A DNA stretch of 23,911 bases from Saprolegnia diclina VS20. Its lineage: Eukaryota; Oomycota; Saprolegniomycetes; Saprolegniales; Saprolegniaceae. The translations under genes and the position numbers were made by a program. Location: assembly GCF_000281045.1 (NCBI RefSeq), contig NW_008246074.1, positions 832,555 to 856,465 of the forward strand, written 5' to 3'. The notes under the pieces are model-generated. The model was given only the letters and a program-made list of their open reading frames with translations. It ran no database searches and was not told where the DNA came from. Positions 10,100 to 19,759 of the stretch are shown piece after piece. Position 1 is the stretch's first letter; each line of letters begins with the position of its first letter.

Positions 10100-11274
10100 T
10101 CATGGGCAGTAGGTGATGAGGAACGCCTCGTCTTCGCGACAGTCCTTCATCTTGAGGTCGTCGGTCGGGTACAGGTAGGCATCGGGGCACTGGTCGGCGA
10201 GGCACTCGACATAGAAGCAGTTGCCGGCCGTCGGGTCCTTGTTGTACTTGGTCGGTAGCATCGAGACGGGGACGTTGTAGCCCGAGATACCGCCCGAGAG
10301 GCGCATGCACTCTGCCCAGCTCACGCCGTTGCCACACCCCGGCGGAATGATGCTAATGTCGTACCAAATCATGCCCCCGAGCCGCGTCATTTCGACAAGC
10401 GTTGCTGACGCCGACCCTGTGTGCCGGAACATGGTGTGGTCGCCGGCGTTCAGCGGATACGTGCATTGACGACCCGAGCCCAGCGTGCAAATGGGCGTAT
10501 CGACCTGGAAGAGATTGATCGTGTAGGGACACTTGTTGAGGAACGTCAGCGTCGGTGCCGGCGTCGGTGCTGGTGCCGGTGTCGGAGCCAATGTCGGCGC
10601 CGGCGTCGGTGTCGGTGTCGCCGCTTTGGTGGTCGTAGTCGGTGCCTCGGTGTTGGCGTCGGTGTCGGTGTCGCCGCTTTGGTGGTCGTAGTCGGTGCCG
10701 GTGCCTTGGTGGTTGTAGTTGGTGTCGGGGCCGGCGTCGGGCCAGTCGGTAGTTGGCTAGAAGGACTCGTCGCGGACGACGACGAACCGGACCCGCACGG
10801 CGCTGACGTTGCAATGGTATCGTCGTACGCTCCGCGCGCCGGCGTACCTGCCGTCGTGTTGCCCGCCGTCGCGTTCGTTTCGACAACCGTTGGCAGCGAC
10901 GTGGTGGGCGTCGGCGTCACATACGTAGGGGCCTCTGTCGCACCATTGAGGTTGGCGCGGGCGCCGTCGGACGTCGACGCGTCGTGGTACGAACCCGACG
11001 AGAGTCCGACCGAGAGACCGATGATCGCGGCTACAATCACTGCCGCTGCGCAAAGTAGCATCCACAGGCGTCGGCGCGCGTGGCGCAACCGGTTCGTCTC
11101 GGACTTTTCATCATCGTTCATGGGAGTCGAGAGCTGCACCATGCCGTCCCAGATGGACGTGCGCGGAGGTGTCACCTTGACGCGGTAGAGGCCCGCGGCG
11201 TCAATTTCGGGCGCAACAAAGGCAACCATCTGCGTCTCTGGCGTCGCCGCGACCGGCATCGGTGTCGTACTCAT
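10100..11274 (-). CDS. Membrane-anchored short thaumatin-like protein, frame broken by a 53-bp duplication
   Basis: The gene starts at 11274. The N-terminal frame encodes about 70 cytosolic residues, one TM segment (LWMLLCAAAVIVAAIIGLSV) and an outside Ser/Thr/Pro stalk with possible N-glycosylation sites (NATAGNTT). The C-terminal frame, from about 10600 to the stop at 10100, encodes a domain of about 140 aa with ten cysteines that ends DAYLYPTDDLKMKDC...FLITYCP, like the end of thaumatin/osmotin-family (PR-5) proteins. Full-length members usually have 16 Cys; short ones have 10, as here. The two frames differ by one position. The cause is a 44-bp direct repeat (10603-10646 and 10656-10699, period 53 bp) in the Pro/Thr-coding tract. 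Counting only one unit gives a single frame of 373 codons plus stop. It may be a real broken allele, a length-variable locus, or an assembly error. No intron can explain it, since the tract has no GT on this strand. Thaumatin-like proteins can bind or cut beta-glucans; the role here is unknown. Confidence 0.75.
10603..10699 (-). repeat. 44-bp direct repeat, 53-bp period, in the Pro/Thr stalk of the thaumatin-like gene
   Basis: 10603-10646 and 10656-10699 are identical over 44 bp with a 9-bp spacer (10647-10655). The period of 53 is not divisible by three, so the duplication shifts the reading frame between stalk and thaumatin-like domain. Confidence 0.95.
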
Positions 11275-11760
11275 CGCTTTAGAAAGTGACGTTCGTGAAG
11301 CATGTCAACGCGCCAAATATAACGTTGTGAAAGATACGCCGCCGTTTGATTGGCCAACGAAGGGGCACGGGTGTCTATTTTGAGCAATTCCAGGCCACTG
11401 CAACATAAACACGTGACAATTCTGTGCATCACCAACGGCACCACCAGGCGTACTCGGCCGACGAGTTCAATCGTGAGGCAGCAGGGTGGTGCGCTGCAGA
11501 AAGACCTGATCGAACGCCTCAGATGAAGGGTCGAGCTTGACACAATCCCGGAAACTTCACAACATTGGCGCATAGTATTTACAAGTCGAAAGCGTCCATC
11601 GCGCGGCTCGTGTGCTCTTAAGTTTGCGAGCCGGTAAGCCACCGGGGTATTGGCTGTTGATCGGGCTGGACAGAGCTCGCATTCACGCAGACGTACGCCG
11701 CCCTTGGACGTGCTCGTACTTGAAGACAACTTGACGTTGACCGTGCAAACGTTCGAAGAT
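11275..11760. promoter_or_regulatory. Divergent intergenic region shared by the thaumatin-like and four-TM genes
   Basis: The 486 bp between the two divergent start codons must hold both promoters. No TATA box, oomycete initiator or repeated motif could be singled out by eye. Confidence 0.4.
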
Positions 11761-12801
11761 ATGAGCGACAGTGGATCTTGGTCGTGGTCGCGGATTGGCG
11801 AATCGATTCTCGAACAACACGTCTTTTGCTGGCGCCGCATGGTGTGTACGGTGCCGGGGGCCATCGGTACTGTCGTTGCCTCCCTCCTTCTCGATGATAA
11901 ATCGACACCCGACTCAATCAGTGTACATGTAGGCACGACGACAGCCGTTGTCTCTCTCGCAACGCTTTTTTTCGCGCTCTTTTTACCGCAATGGTCGTCG
12001 ACGACGTCGATCGTCATGTTGCCGTCGCCCGTCGACCGGTCGCTGCCGTCCGCGGCGGCGAACGCGACGCTGCACGTCGGCATCTGGGGTGCGTGCTTGG
12101 CCCTAACTTCGAACCGGTCCGACGCGACATTGTTCGAGCCCAATGCAATGTACACATGTGCAAGTCTCTTTGGCCACACGCTGGTGCAAGTCAACTGCAC
12201 GTCGGGGCGGGACTTGGCCACGCGCAAGTGCACGCCGATGGCGACGCAGACGCTGCCAACGTCGCTCTGCCGCCAAACCCGAAACTGGGCAACGCTCAAT
12301 TGGCACCAGTCGCTGCGCCCGACGGACGCGCCCGCCCGTGATATTCGCGCCTACCTCAACGCGACCTGCGGCAGCATCGGCCGAGTCGTCGTCGGCACCG
12401 CCGGCCTCACGCTCACGTCGGCGTCAGCGTGCACGTTTTTGCTCTTGCTCGACAACCTCTGCTGCGTCTGCGTCTGCACGAAACGCCTCTTGCGGGGCGC
12501 GGTCGCGTGCGGCTACTGCACTGTCATGTGGGGCGTCTTGATGCTTTGCGCGTGGCGCACCGAAGTCGGCCACCTCCCGAACGCGTGCTTTGCCTACACG
12601 GTCTACGCAGCGATGACGGCGCTCTGTGGGTTTGCCATCGCAACGTACTTTACTAAAGTCCACGCCGCCCTCGTGGTGCCACGGCCCATCAAGACGATGC
12701 ACACAAAACTCTCGCGCGGCAGCGTCTACGTCGATACGCGCACGGGTATGCACGTTCTCGTCCACGAGACGGTCTCCGAGCCGCCGCCGACCTACGTTTA
12801 G
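11761..12801 (+). CDS. Four-TM membrane protein with a claudin/PMP22-like extracellular loop
   Basis: A single exon of 346 aa. The frame is open back to 11650, but 11761 is the first ATG in it. Hydrophobic segments lie at about 57-76, 206-228, 244-264 and 274-296, with a further weaker one at about 29-45. The long loop between the first two main segments (about 77-205) is Cys-rich, has four N-glycosylation sequons (NATL, NRSD, NCTS, NATC) and contains GIWGAC at 108-113, matching the G-[LI]-W-x-x-C signature of the claudin/PMP22/EMP superfamily, with another Cys about 20 residues later. TM2 runs into a run of cysteines (CCVCVC) at the membrane edge, a likely acylation site. The tail ends PPPTYV. 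The topology fits that superfamily, but the similarity is short and homology is not proven. It may instead be a lineage-specific four-TM family. Confidence 0.8.
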   Translation: MSDSGSWSWSRIGESILEQHVFCWRRMVCTVPGAIGTVVASLLLDDKSTPDSISVHVGTTTAVVSLATLFFALFLPQWSSTTSIVMLPSPVDRSLPSAAANATLHVGIWGACLALTSNRSDATLFEPNAMYTCASLFGHTLVQVNCTSGRDLATRKCTPMATQTLPTSLCRQTRNWATLNWHQSLRPTDAPARDIRAYLNATCGSIGRVVVGTAGLTLTSASACTFLLLLDNLCCVCVCTKRLLRGAVACGYCTVMWGVLMLCAWRTEVGHLPNACFAYTVYAAMTALCGFAIATYFTKVHAALVVPRPIKTMHTKLSRGSVYVDTRTGMHVLVHETVSEPPPTYV

Positions 12802-13493
12802 CAAGCTCTCCATAAGTTGCTTGGGCATATACGTCGTCGTACACCGAGCACATGTTAGCCAAGAGATATGGCGTCAATGCACAAGAAAGGTATAGAATCA
12901 CAAGGGGGAGTAGCGAATAAGCTAATCTTCAATGCGTGAATTACGTTACGCTCGATATCCCAACGCGCCCATGCTCTGTACGAACCTATCTAGCTTCGTG
13001 TGACCGTATCCGCCTTGCTCCAAAGACAAAGGGAGGCAGTACTCCCAAACTCCGGCGCGTGTACTAAGAGGCAAATAGGGAACTCGGGCTAACAGACTGC
13101 TGGAGGCCACAGGCTCCTGTACAGTCCCATCCGAACGGATTCTCGGTAGGACTATCTTGCTGATAGATTGATACAAACACATCGCCGTGTCTCGACCTAG
13201 TCGTTCTAGAGCCGTGGAGATACAAATATCCAGTACTCAACCACTGTATGAGGCGTCTACCGCCACATTTCGTAAACGAGGAACTCTCGGACTGGCTAAG
13301 GTCGCTTGTACGAGCTATGAGCCTCTTTTGCACGTTGAAATTTCCGACTTTGTTTCAAGCCTGCGTTGCTTTGGCACCTCCCGAGCTCGGTGTAGGTAGA
13401 GTATCAACGTTTTGCGCCAGCAAATTGGCTCGCAAACTTAAACGCTCTCAGACGAGTCGCGCGATGGACGCTTGATTACGCCTTACGTGACAC
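12802..13493. other. Convergent intergenic region with unexplained sequence
   Basis: About 690 bp between the 3' ends of the four-TM gene and the TPR-like gene. It is poorer in GC and less codon-like than the flanking genes. Short open stretches on both strands (12946-13182 minus, 13187-13475 plus) show no recognisable domain. It could be decayed transposon sequence, which cannot be confirmed here. Confidence 0.45.
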
Positions 13494-15498
13494 TCAGCGG
13501 CCCTGCTTGGGCGCGGCCAACACGTCGGCAAAGTGCCGGCCGAGCTCAAGCGCCCGCTGGACGACGCGCACGTTGGCCTCGGCTGTTGAGAACGAGCGAA
13601 TGAGGCGGTCGAGCGCGGCCACTTGGGTGGCATCGACGTGACCCTGACTACGCGACTTGACGTGATTCGTCGGCTTGGCCGCGACGCTCTTCTCACTCGC
13701 ATTGGGGGTGCTTGCTTGGGTGGACGCCGTGTGCTCGAGCCAGACGACGCACGCAGCGGCCTTGTCTCCTTTGCGCCACAAGAGAAGCGTCAAGTTGAAC
13801 GCAGCGTGGCGAGAGGTCGGATACAAGCGTCGGCATTCGCGGAGCTTTACGATCGCGGTATCGACATCGTCTTGGCAGGCGAATGTGAGTGCATGGTTGT
13901 TGAGGACTTGGGCGTGCAGCGCTGGCGCGCTCTCGACGACGCCGAGGCCGTCGAGGCGGTCTACGGTCCACTTGCACTCGTCGAGGCGGCCGAGGCAGAG
14001 CAGCGCGTCGGCCTTATAGAGCACAACCACCGGATCCGACTCGACAAAGTGGCGTTGAAGCGCGGCGTCGGCGATTTGCAGCGCCTCTTTGTGCAAGTCG
14101 AGCTACGCAGCCTGAGTCTCCACGACGCGTTCAAGCCATATCGGAGGATACCTCGAGGAGTACAAAGATGCGGTCGCGAATGAGCTGGGACAACTAGACG
14201 TGCTCGTGTCGATACGCGAACGACGCGTAGTAGCGAGGTACCTGAAACGGGCTGGCGACCTCGAGCAGGTCACGGGCGTGCGTCAGGGCTTCAATAACCC
14301 GCTTTGCAGTTTCATACTCGTCTACACCACGTCCTTACGTATGATGAATGGACACTACTGAACGTACGGCTCTCCAGACTCGTTGCGAGCAAGTGGCGCC
14401 GGACGCGGGTCGGCGTGGTCAAGCGAGGCGTGATGGTGAGTGCGGTCAACGGCGGCGGCACCAGTGCCTCGAGCACGAACTCCAGCATGTGCTGCATCTC
14501 GTGCCACTTGTTCATTTTGCCCAAGAGCAAGGCGTAGTTGAACGCTGCATCTGGCTGGTCAAAGTCCATCTGCATGGCCCGCGCGAGGAGCTCGCCCGCT
14601 TCGCGGTAATCCCCGGCCTTGAAGGTGCCACCGCCTTGCGCCAAGATGAACGCATACAAGTTGCAGCTCGCTATAGGTTGGTAGTCGCCTGCAATCGCAG
14701 CTTCGAGGTGCGGGAGCAAATGTCGCAGGGCTGTCGTCGGCGTCCGGGCATGGACATGCAGCAACGCGTACCAGAACGAGAGCGCCGGCGTCGGGGCGGC
14801 CTCTGCCGTTTGCTCAAACCACAGAGTCGACAATACAGGATGTGGATAACGTACCGATGCGCGTGAGGAGAGAGGCGAGCGCTGGCTGCGGGTCGTGGCC
14901 GTCGCGCAGGAGAGCGAGCGCGGCGTGCAGCATGCACGTCCTACAAGTGCCATGGGCCATTAACAGCGCGCAAGCATATTGCTACGTACTCGTCTGCGTA
15001 GGCGTGTGACGAGGCGTGTTGAAGGCCGTCCAAAAGGACCTTGGCCTCGTCGAACTGGCCATGTTGGAGATAACAGAACGCCAGAACGACGCCGGCGCCA
15101 TCCAGCACAGGGTACGTTGGCAGGAGCTGGACGAGCAAAGTGGCATAGACAAACGGCGCGGCCTCAGTGGAAAGCCTTGATGCAAATATGCCCTTGGCGA
15201 GCAGGACGAGGCAGGCGTGGAGATGGGCTTGGGCCTGCTGGGACGGCAAGCCCGCGGTCGCCAGCGCCCAGCGGACGGCCTCGGTTGTCGCCTCGACCCA
15301 GCGACTCGCATCTGCCGCCGACCTTGTCCGAGTGTAGGCGTCTTCGAGCTCTTGCAGAAGGCGTGTAGCGTCCTTCCATGAGCCACAAGCCCCGATGGCC
15401 TGCACGACGGCGGATCCTGCCACCATGGCTCGTCGCCTGGGATTGGCTGTCCGTCTAAATTCGTTGGATTGGTCAAAATGCAGCAATATATCCCACAT
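13494..15498 (-). CDS. TPR-like helical repeat protein
   Basis: Six exons on the minus strand: 15498-14990, 14940-14855, 14802-14368, 14321-14242, 14193-14152 and 14102-13494, with introns of 46-52 bp, give 586 aa. Repeated helix-pair modules are visible, for example GVVLAFCYLQHGQFDEAKVL, then LYAFILAQ...YREAGELLARAM, AAFNYALLLGKMNKWHEMQ and AAFNLTLLLWRKGDKAAACV. These fit TPR/SEL-type superhelices that act as protein-binding scaffolds. No enzymatic motif, signal peptide or TM segment is seen. The block with GDYREAGELLARAM is faintly like the SPO22/ZIP4/TEX11 meiotic family, but I cannot assign it. The start at 15498 is the first ATG of the frame; it shares a 191-bp divergent promoter region with the SP-repeat gene. 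A Ser/Ala-rich linker near residues 500-540 breaks the repeats before a final helix. Confidence 0.8.
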
Positions 15499-15689
15499 GC
15501 AGCGTTTTGATTGGATACGTTTCAGGATGCCGGATTAGCATCACGCTTGCAGGCTTCCACCGCGCTAGTACAAGCAATACACCTTGTAGACAATATTGCA
15601 CATCTCTAAGGATCTAGGATTCAATTGAGTCAATCGGATTATAAGTTATACACCAAGAACGAAATATACCGGATACGAACTTTGTTCGG
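15499..15689. promoter_or_regulatory. Short divergent promoter region
   Basis: Only 191 bp separate the start codons of the TPR-like gene (-) and the SP-repeat membrane gene (+), so both promoters are compressed here or shared. It is markedly AT-richer than the coding DNA. No specific element was identified. Confidence 0.4.
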
Positions 15690-16452
15690 ATGTCTCGACA
15701 CCCGGCGGTTGCACAACTCGTGACGGTTACCGCGATGGCCGACCACGTTGCCCCGGCGCCGCCCAGTCCGCAGCCAAGCCCGGTGCGGTCGTCGCACAGC
15801 CCGAATCGTAGCCCGACACACAGCCCCAAGCGCAGCCCGACACACAGCCCCAAGCGCAGCCCGACAAAGGAAACTCAAGCCCCCCCGGGGGGGCCCCCCA
15901 AAGGGTTTTGGGACGAGTGGCAGCACCGCATTGGCACGGCGTCCCTCGCACTCTCGCTCTTGATGCAGCTGTCGTATGTGGCGTTTCCAGCCTACAACTT
16001 TGCACTTGCGATCTGGGCGACTGTCCACCCTTTCTCGCACCACAAGCATAATTCGCGCGGGACCGTCTTGTACGTCTCGGTGCTTTGCCTCTCGTGTGCG
16101 ACCGACATTGTCTGGAGCGTGCTCTGGATTTCGGGCCAAGCCTTCCAGAATCTGATTTGCCAGCCCAATAGCATTGGCATTCTCCACTGCGACGGTCTGG
16201 GGAGCTTCCCCGGGTGCGGCACCAACCGGTTCGCTGCCGTCATGTTCTTTGCCAACATTGTGCTCAAAGCCATCACGGCCGTGTGTGTGTGGAAGGTCTT
16301 TAGTCATTATCGTCTTGTCGTTCGGGTACATGACATGATGTACATTGTAGGTCGTCACCGTTGAAACCCCGACGTTAGAAGCACTCGAACAGCCGCGCCA
16401 CGCACTGCCTGCAGGCGCTCATGTCGTCGACGCCCCCTCCGAGCCCAAGTAG
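15690..16452 (+). CDS. Multi-pass membrane protein with an N-terminal Ser-Pro repeat
   Basis: Preferred model: exons 15690-16295 and 16351-16452, 235 aa. Residues 25-62 are a Ser/Pro/Arg tract with THSPKRSP repeated in tandem (24-bp DNA repeat), a likely phosphorylation or docking segment. Three hydrophobic spans follow, at about 81-111, 125-148 and 180-202, separated by a Cys-containing loop (NLICQPNSIGILHCDGLGSF). The family is unknown. The 3' end is uncertain. Without splicing the frame stops at 16364. Removing 16296-16350 gives an ordinary-looking tail ending APSEPK. A third option, with intron 16326-16378, ends near 16518 with a less protein-like tail. ATGs at 15690 and 15735 are both possible starts. 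The sequence C7G7C6 at 15880-15899 lies inside the ORF. Confidence 0.65.
15815..15862 (+). repeat. 24-bp in-frame tandem repeat encoding THSPKRSP units
   Basis: Two exact copies of a 24-bp unit (15815-15838, 15839-15862) encode eight-residue Ser-Pro modules. Related degenerate units flank it. Being a multiple of three, copy-number change would keep the frame. Confidence 0.9.
15880..15899. repeat. C7-G7-C6 homopolymer palindrome in coding DNA
   Basis: Seven C, seven G and six C in a row form a perfect 14-bp palindrome plus an extra C run, encoding A-P-P-G-G-P-P between the SP repeat and the first membrane segment. Such runs slip easily in replication and in sequencing. Confidence 0.95.
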
Positions 16453-16546
16453 ACGTTGCGGCAGTCCAACATGCTACTCAAATACGTATATATCCGTCTA
16501 CAGCTTGAATCGTCGGTGATTATAACAAAAAAGTACGAGCGAATGA

Positions 16547-19500
16547 CTATGCTACCGTCTCGATCTCTTCCTCAATCGGGTCGTCTGTCCCACACAAGTC
16601 GAGATGGTGGCGGACTCGAGCGTCGTCAACGTCGTCGTGTGTCGTTAGGTCTTCGACGATCTCGTCGTCACAGCTCGTGGAGGCTGCTTCGTTTCCATTC
16701 GTGGAGATTACGGAGGCGGAGTGCCGTGTGGGCTTTGGCGGGGAGCGGCGCGGCGCCGGCGACGCCGCCACTGTCCCGTGCCGGAGCGGGCTCGTCTTGG
16801 CGTTGAACGAGCTGGACCGGTGCTTTGGCGGGCTGTGCCGGAGACTCCGCTTGCTAAACTTGTACGAGGGTGACTCAGCGACGATGCGACAAAGTGTACA
16901 TCTACCTCGAACGTGGCACTGGACACTAGCGCGACGAGGCCGTGGTCCGTACACACTTGAATAAAGGCGTCGGCGGTGATGGCGTACGACGGGTCTTGGC
17001 CGAGCACGAGCGCCTCTCGAAACATCCGCAAGAGCCGGCGCTCGTTAAAGTGGGGTGCGCGCGGCTGGAGAATCGCACAAAACTCGGCGAACGACAGTAC
17101 GTGGTCGTGGTTGACGTCACCCTAGTGTCAAGAAGACGCATGAAAACTAAACATGCTCCGACCCCAACGTTCTACGAGTCCTAGCATTCTCAAACGGTCG
17201 TACCGAATCAAAGAGCTCGGTCAGCTCCATCTCGATGCCTTTCGTGCGCATGAGCAGCACGTCGACGATGAGCTCCAAGACAACGTGCACGCTCACGACG
17301 ACAACATCGCGCCGGCGCACGGGCTCATCTCCGCCAGTGCGGCTCGTTTCAGTGCCCAACATGGCCAGACGCATCTGTGCGCGGACAGCGAGCTGGTTAC
17401 CTGTCGTGTCGGTGATGGTGCCATGGAGTAAGATCCCCGTGCAGTGCTCGAGCTAGGATGCCGACAGACCATCGTCGCTGACCATCGTGTTTGTATATTT
17501 GCGTACCTGTCGACAGTAGATATGCCGCTTCTCGTCTGGCAAGTAGCTGAGGTACCACTTGAGTAGGCGAATGCCGTACTCCAGTGCAACCCACTTGGTG
17601 CTAATGCCGTTGACCGACACGAGATGATCGGTGCCGAGCTCGGGGTGGTGCAAGGCGTTGTGCCTACAGCAAAAGAGCTGAGGCCTTGTCACCTCGGTAT
17701 GATGTCACGACGGACCGTGCATCCAAGAAGACGCGGAGGTAGCTCTGGTTGAGACACTGTTGCGGTGGCACACCGAGTGCGTTGAGCTCCATCTTGGAGG
17801 CCTGGGCCTTCTCGTCAATGTCGGGGTCGAAGCGGTACTGGCGCTGCTCGGCTTCGTCGCGATCGAGCAACTGAAGAAAGCGAGCAAACAAATGCAGCGC
17901 CGGCGACGTTAAATAGAGCGCTTTGATCGAAATCAGCAGCTTGTAGAGCTGCACCTCGGCGAGTTGCCGCCCTTTGCAGCTCTTGAGATAGTACTCGGCG
18001 ACGAACTGGTCGAGCGGCTGGTACGCGACGCCGTCGGCCGCGTCGAGGCAGTCAGCTTCGTACTTGGCATCGTAGAGCTCTTCGATGTGCTGCAAAAGCT
18101 CTTGCAGCGAGTAGCGCTCGATCGCGACCACGGTTTTTGGCAAATTGGCCAGAAAGTGTTTGATGGAGTTGGGCAGTCGCCACTCTTTGGCAGCTGCACG
18201 GCTCCACCGTTTTCGCTTTTGCTTGACTGTCCACACGGTCTGGTACTACCGGTGCTTGTATAGCAGACAGATTGTACACAAAGACAAACGTACAGCTTCG
18301 TCCACCTCGGTCGGCGCGCGCGTGGGCAGCGGTCGGCCATGACAGTTTTTGCATCGAACAAAAGCGTGGAAGCGCCGCCACATGATGCGCGCTCGCACAC
18401 TCGTCGAGACGGTCGTTGGGACACCGTCCTACTCGATTTATGCTGCGCGCCAAGTTGTATGCAAATTGCGACCTGAATGTCCCAGAGACCGTCGTCGTCG
18501 GTGATCGTCTCCGTTGATGCGTCGGCGCGCGGGCGGAAATGATTGAAGTAAGGCGAGTCGGGCGACGGCTCGTGCGCGTGGTGGATCTCTTCGACGGCTT
18601 TGGTGTACGCCTCCTTGTATTTTCTACACCGTCCAACCGTTTACGAAAGAAGCATTGGAAGGGGCGGCAGACCGCGCTTCTTCGATAATGCGTCCGTGCT
18701 CGGTCTTGGTCTGCACGTCGAGAAAGTGGGCGTGGCGCGTCAACGTCTCTTCTTTGGCCTGCCATGGAAAATGTACACATTGTCATCCTGTGCAACGATA
18801 TACTGTACTTGAATCGTATCTTCGCGCTTTTGCAAACTCTCTTCGCGCTTGTCACAGGATAGTTTGAATCGCTTGAGCTCACGGTACTCGTCTTGCTACA
18901 ACCACGGACGATATTAGAGGTATCGAATTGGCGAATAAACGTACGAGCTCGAGCCACGTAGCTTCGAGCGCTTGAAGCGAGTGGTTGTGAAATTCGAGGT
19001 CCTGGATCGTGACGCGCTGCGTTTGCAGCAGCACTTCTTTGGCTTCCAAGTGGTGCGTGAGCACCCGAATCGACTCTTCGTGCTCTTGGATGAGGCGGCT
19101 TTGGTTCAAAATCTCCAGCTTCTGGTCGTGTCGCTCTTTGGCGTGCTCGGCCCGGTACGTGTAGTAGAAGCGCATCGCGGCTTCGAGGACGCGCTCAAAC
19201 AAAACGACGTACGAGCCTTTGAGTTTGAGCAAAATCTTTCCGAGTTCGCGGCGGTGCGACAAGACGGACGTGGCAACCTCGTGAAATTGATGTGTGAGGT
19301 CCTGCACACTTTGCATCTAGTAGATCCATGAGGCCGAGCATGGAGACGACATGCATACCACAAGCACCAAGTCGGGGTCGGACGCCAAGTGCTTGACTTC
19401 GTCCGCGTGGGCGGTGGTGCTGCCGCCGACCACCGCCGCGGGAAGATACCGACCCGTCACTCGGTGCAAAAGCGTGTTGGTGTAGTGGAAGAGCTCGGTG

Positions 19501-19658
19501 GATTCGGGCACTGGGCTCGGCGGATGCTCGGGCAGGGATGCTTTCGACCGCACCGGTTGCTCGAGCTTGGCCAACGTCGCCTGCAGCGGCGTGCCTGCTG
19601 GAAAGATGGCGGTGGGCAGCACCGAGGCCGACCGAGTCCCTTCGTTGTTGCGCTTCAT
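16547..19658 (-). CDS. Coiled-coil and EF-hand protein, possibly ciliary
   Basis: Eleven exons on the minus strand: 19658-19359, 19316-18945, 18895-18809, 18758-18673, 18623-18473, 18428-18294, 18239-17716, 17663-17507, 17452-17204, 17121-16927 and 16873-16547; about 860 aa. Introns are 42-54 bp except one of 82 bp. Residues 100-260 are coiled coil (for example ERHDQKLEILNQSRLIQEHE). The centre, around SIKHFLANLPKTVVAIERYS, is an alpha-helical region I do not recognise. At about 688-701 GDVNHDHVLSFAEF is a canonical EF-hand loop (D, N, D, V, S, E at positions 1, 3, 5, 7, 9, 12), preceded by the helix MELTELFDS; splicing 17122-17203 is what joins helix and loop, which supports the model. The C-terminal 110 residues are Ser-rich, then acidic. 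The last intron is uncertain: its donor may be 16926 or 16905. The overall layout recalls flagellar EF-hand/coiled-coil proteins, but the name is not known to me. Confidence 0.75.
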
Positions 19659-19759
19659 GCTTCTTGGAACGGTAATGTGATGGTTTCAAGCGCCAAGACA
19701 AGCGAGTTTTGCATCGTTGTATATTATGTGCAATATTGCATGAGCTATAGAATATGAAT

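Noticed and set aside
11271-12299. 342-codon minus-strand open frame over the four-TM gene
   Set aside because: No domain or membrane pattern is visible, it runs through the divergent promoter region, and the plus frame has consistent TM topology and codon use.
12946-13182. 78-codon minus-strand open frame considered as a transposon fragment
   Set aside because: No recognisable motif and no repeat partner in the window, so there is not enough to call a feature.
16326-16378. Alternative intron for the SP-repeat membrane gene
   Set aside because: The donor and length are good, but the resulting tail reads like out-of-frame sequence; the 16296-16350 intron gives a more ordinary tail. It is kept only as an alternative in the gene entry.
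18052-18957. 301-codon minus-strand open frame
   Set aside because: It is an alternate frame reading through introns of the EF-hand gene. The spliced exons in the other frames give coherent helices.
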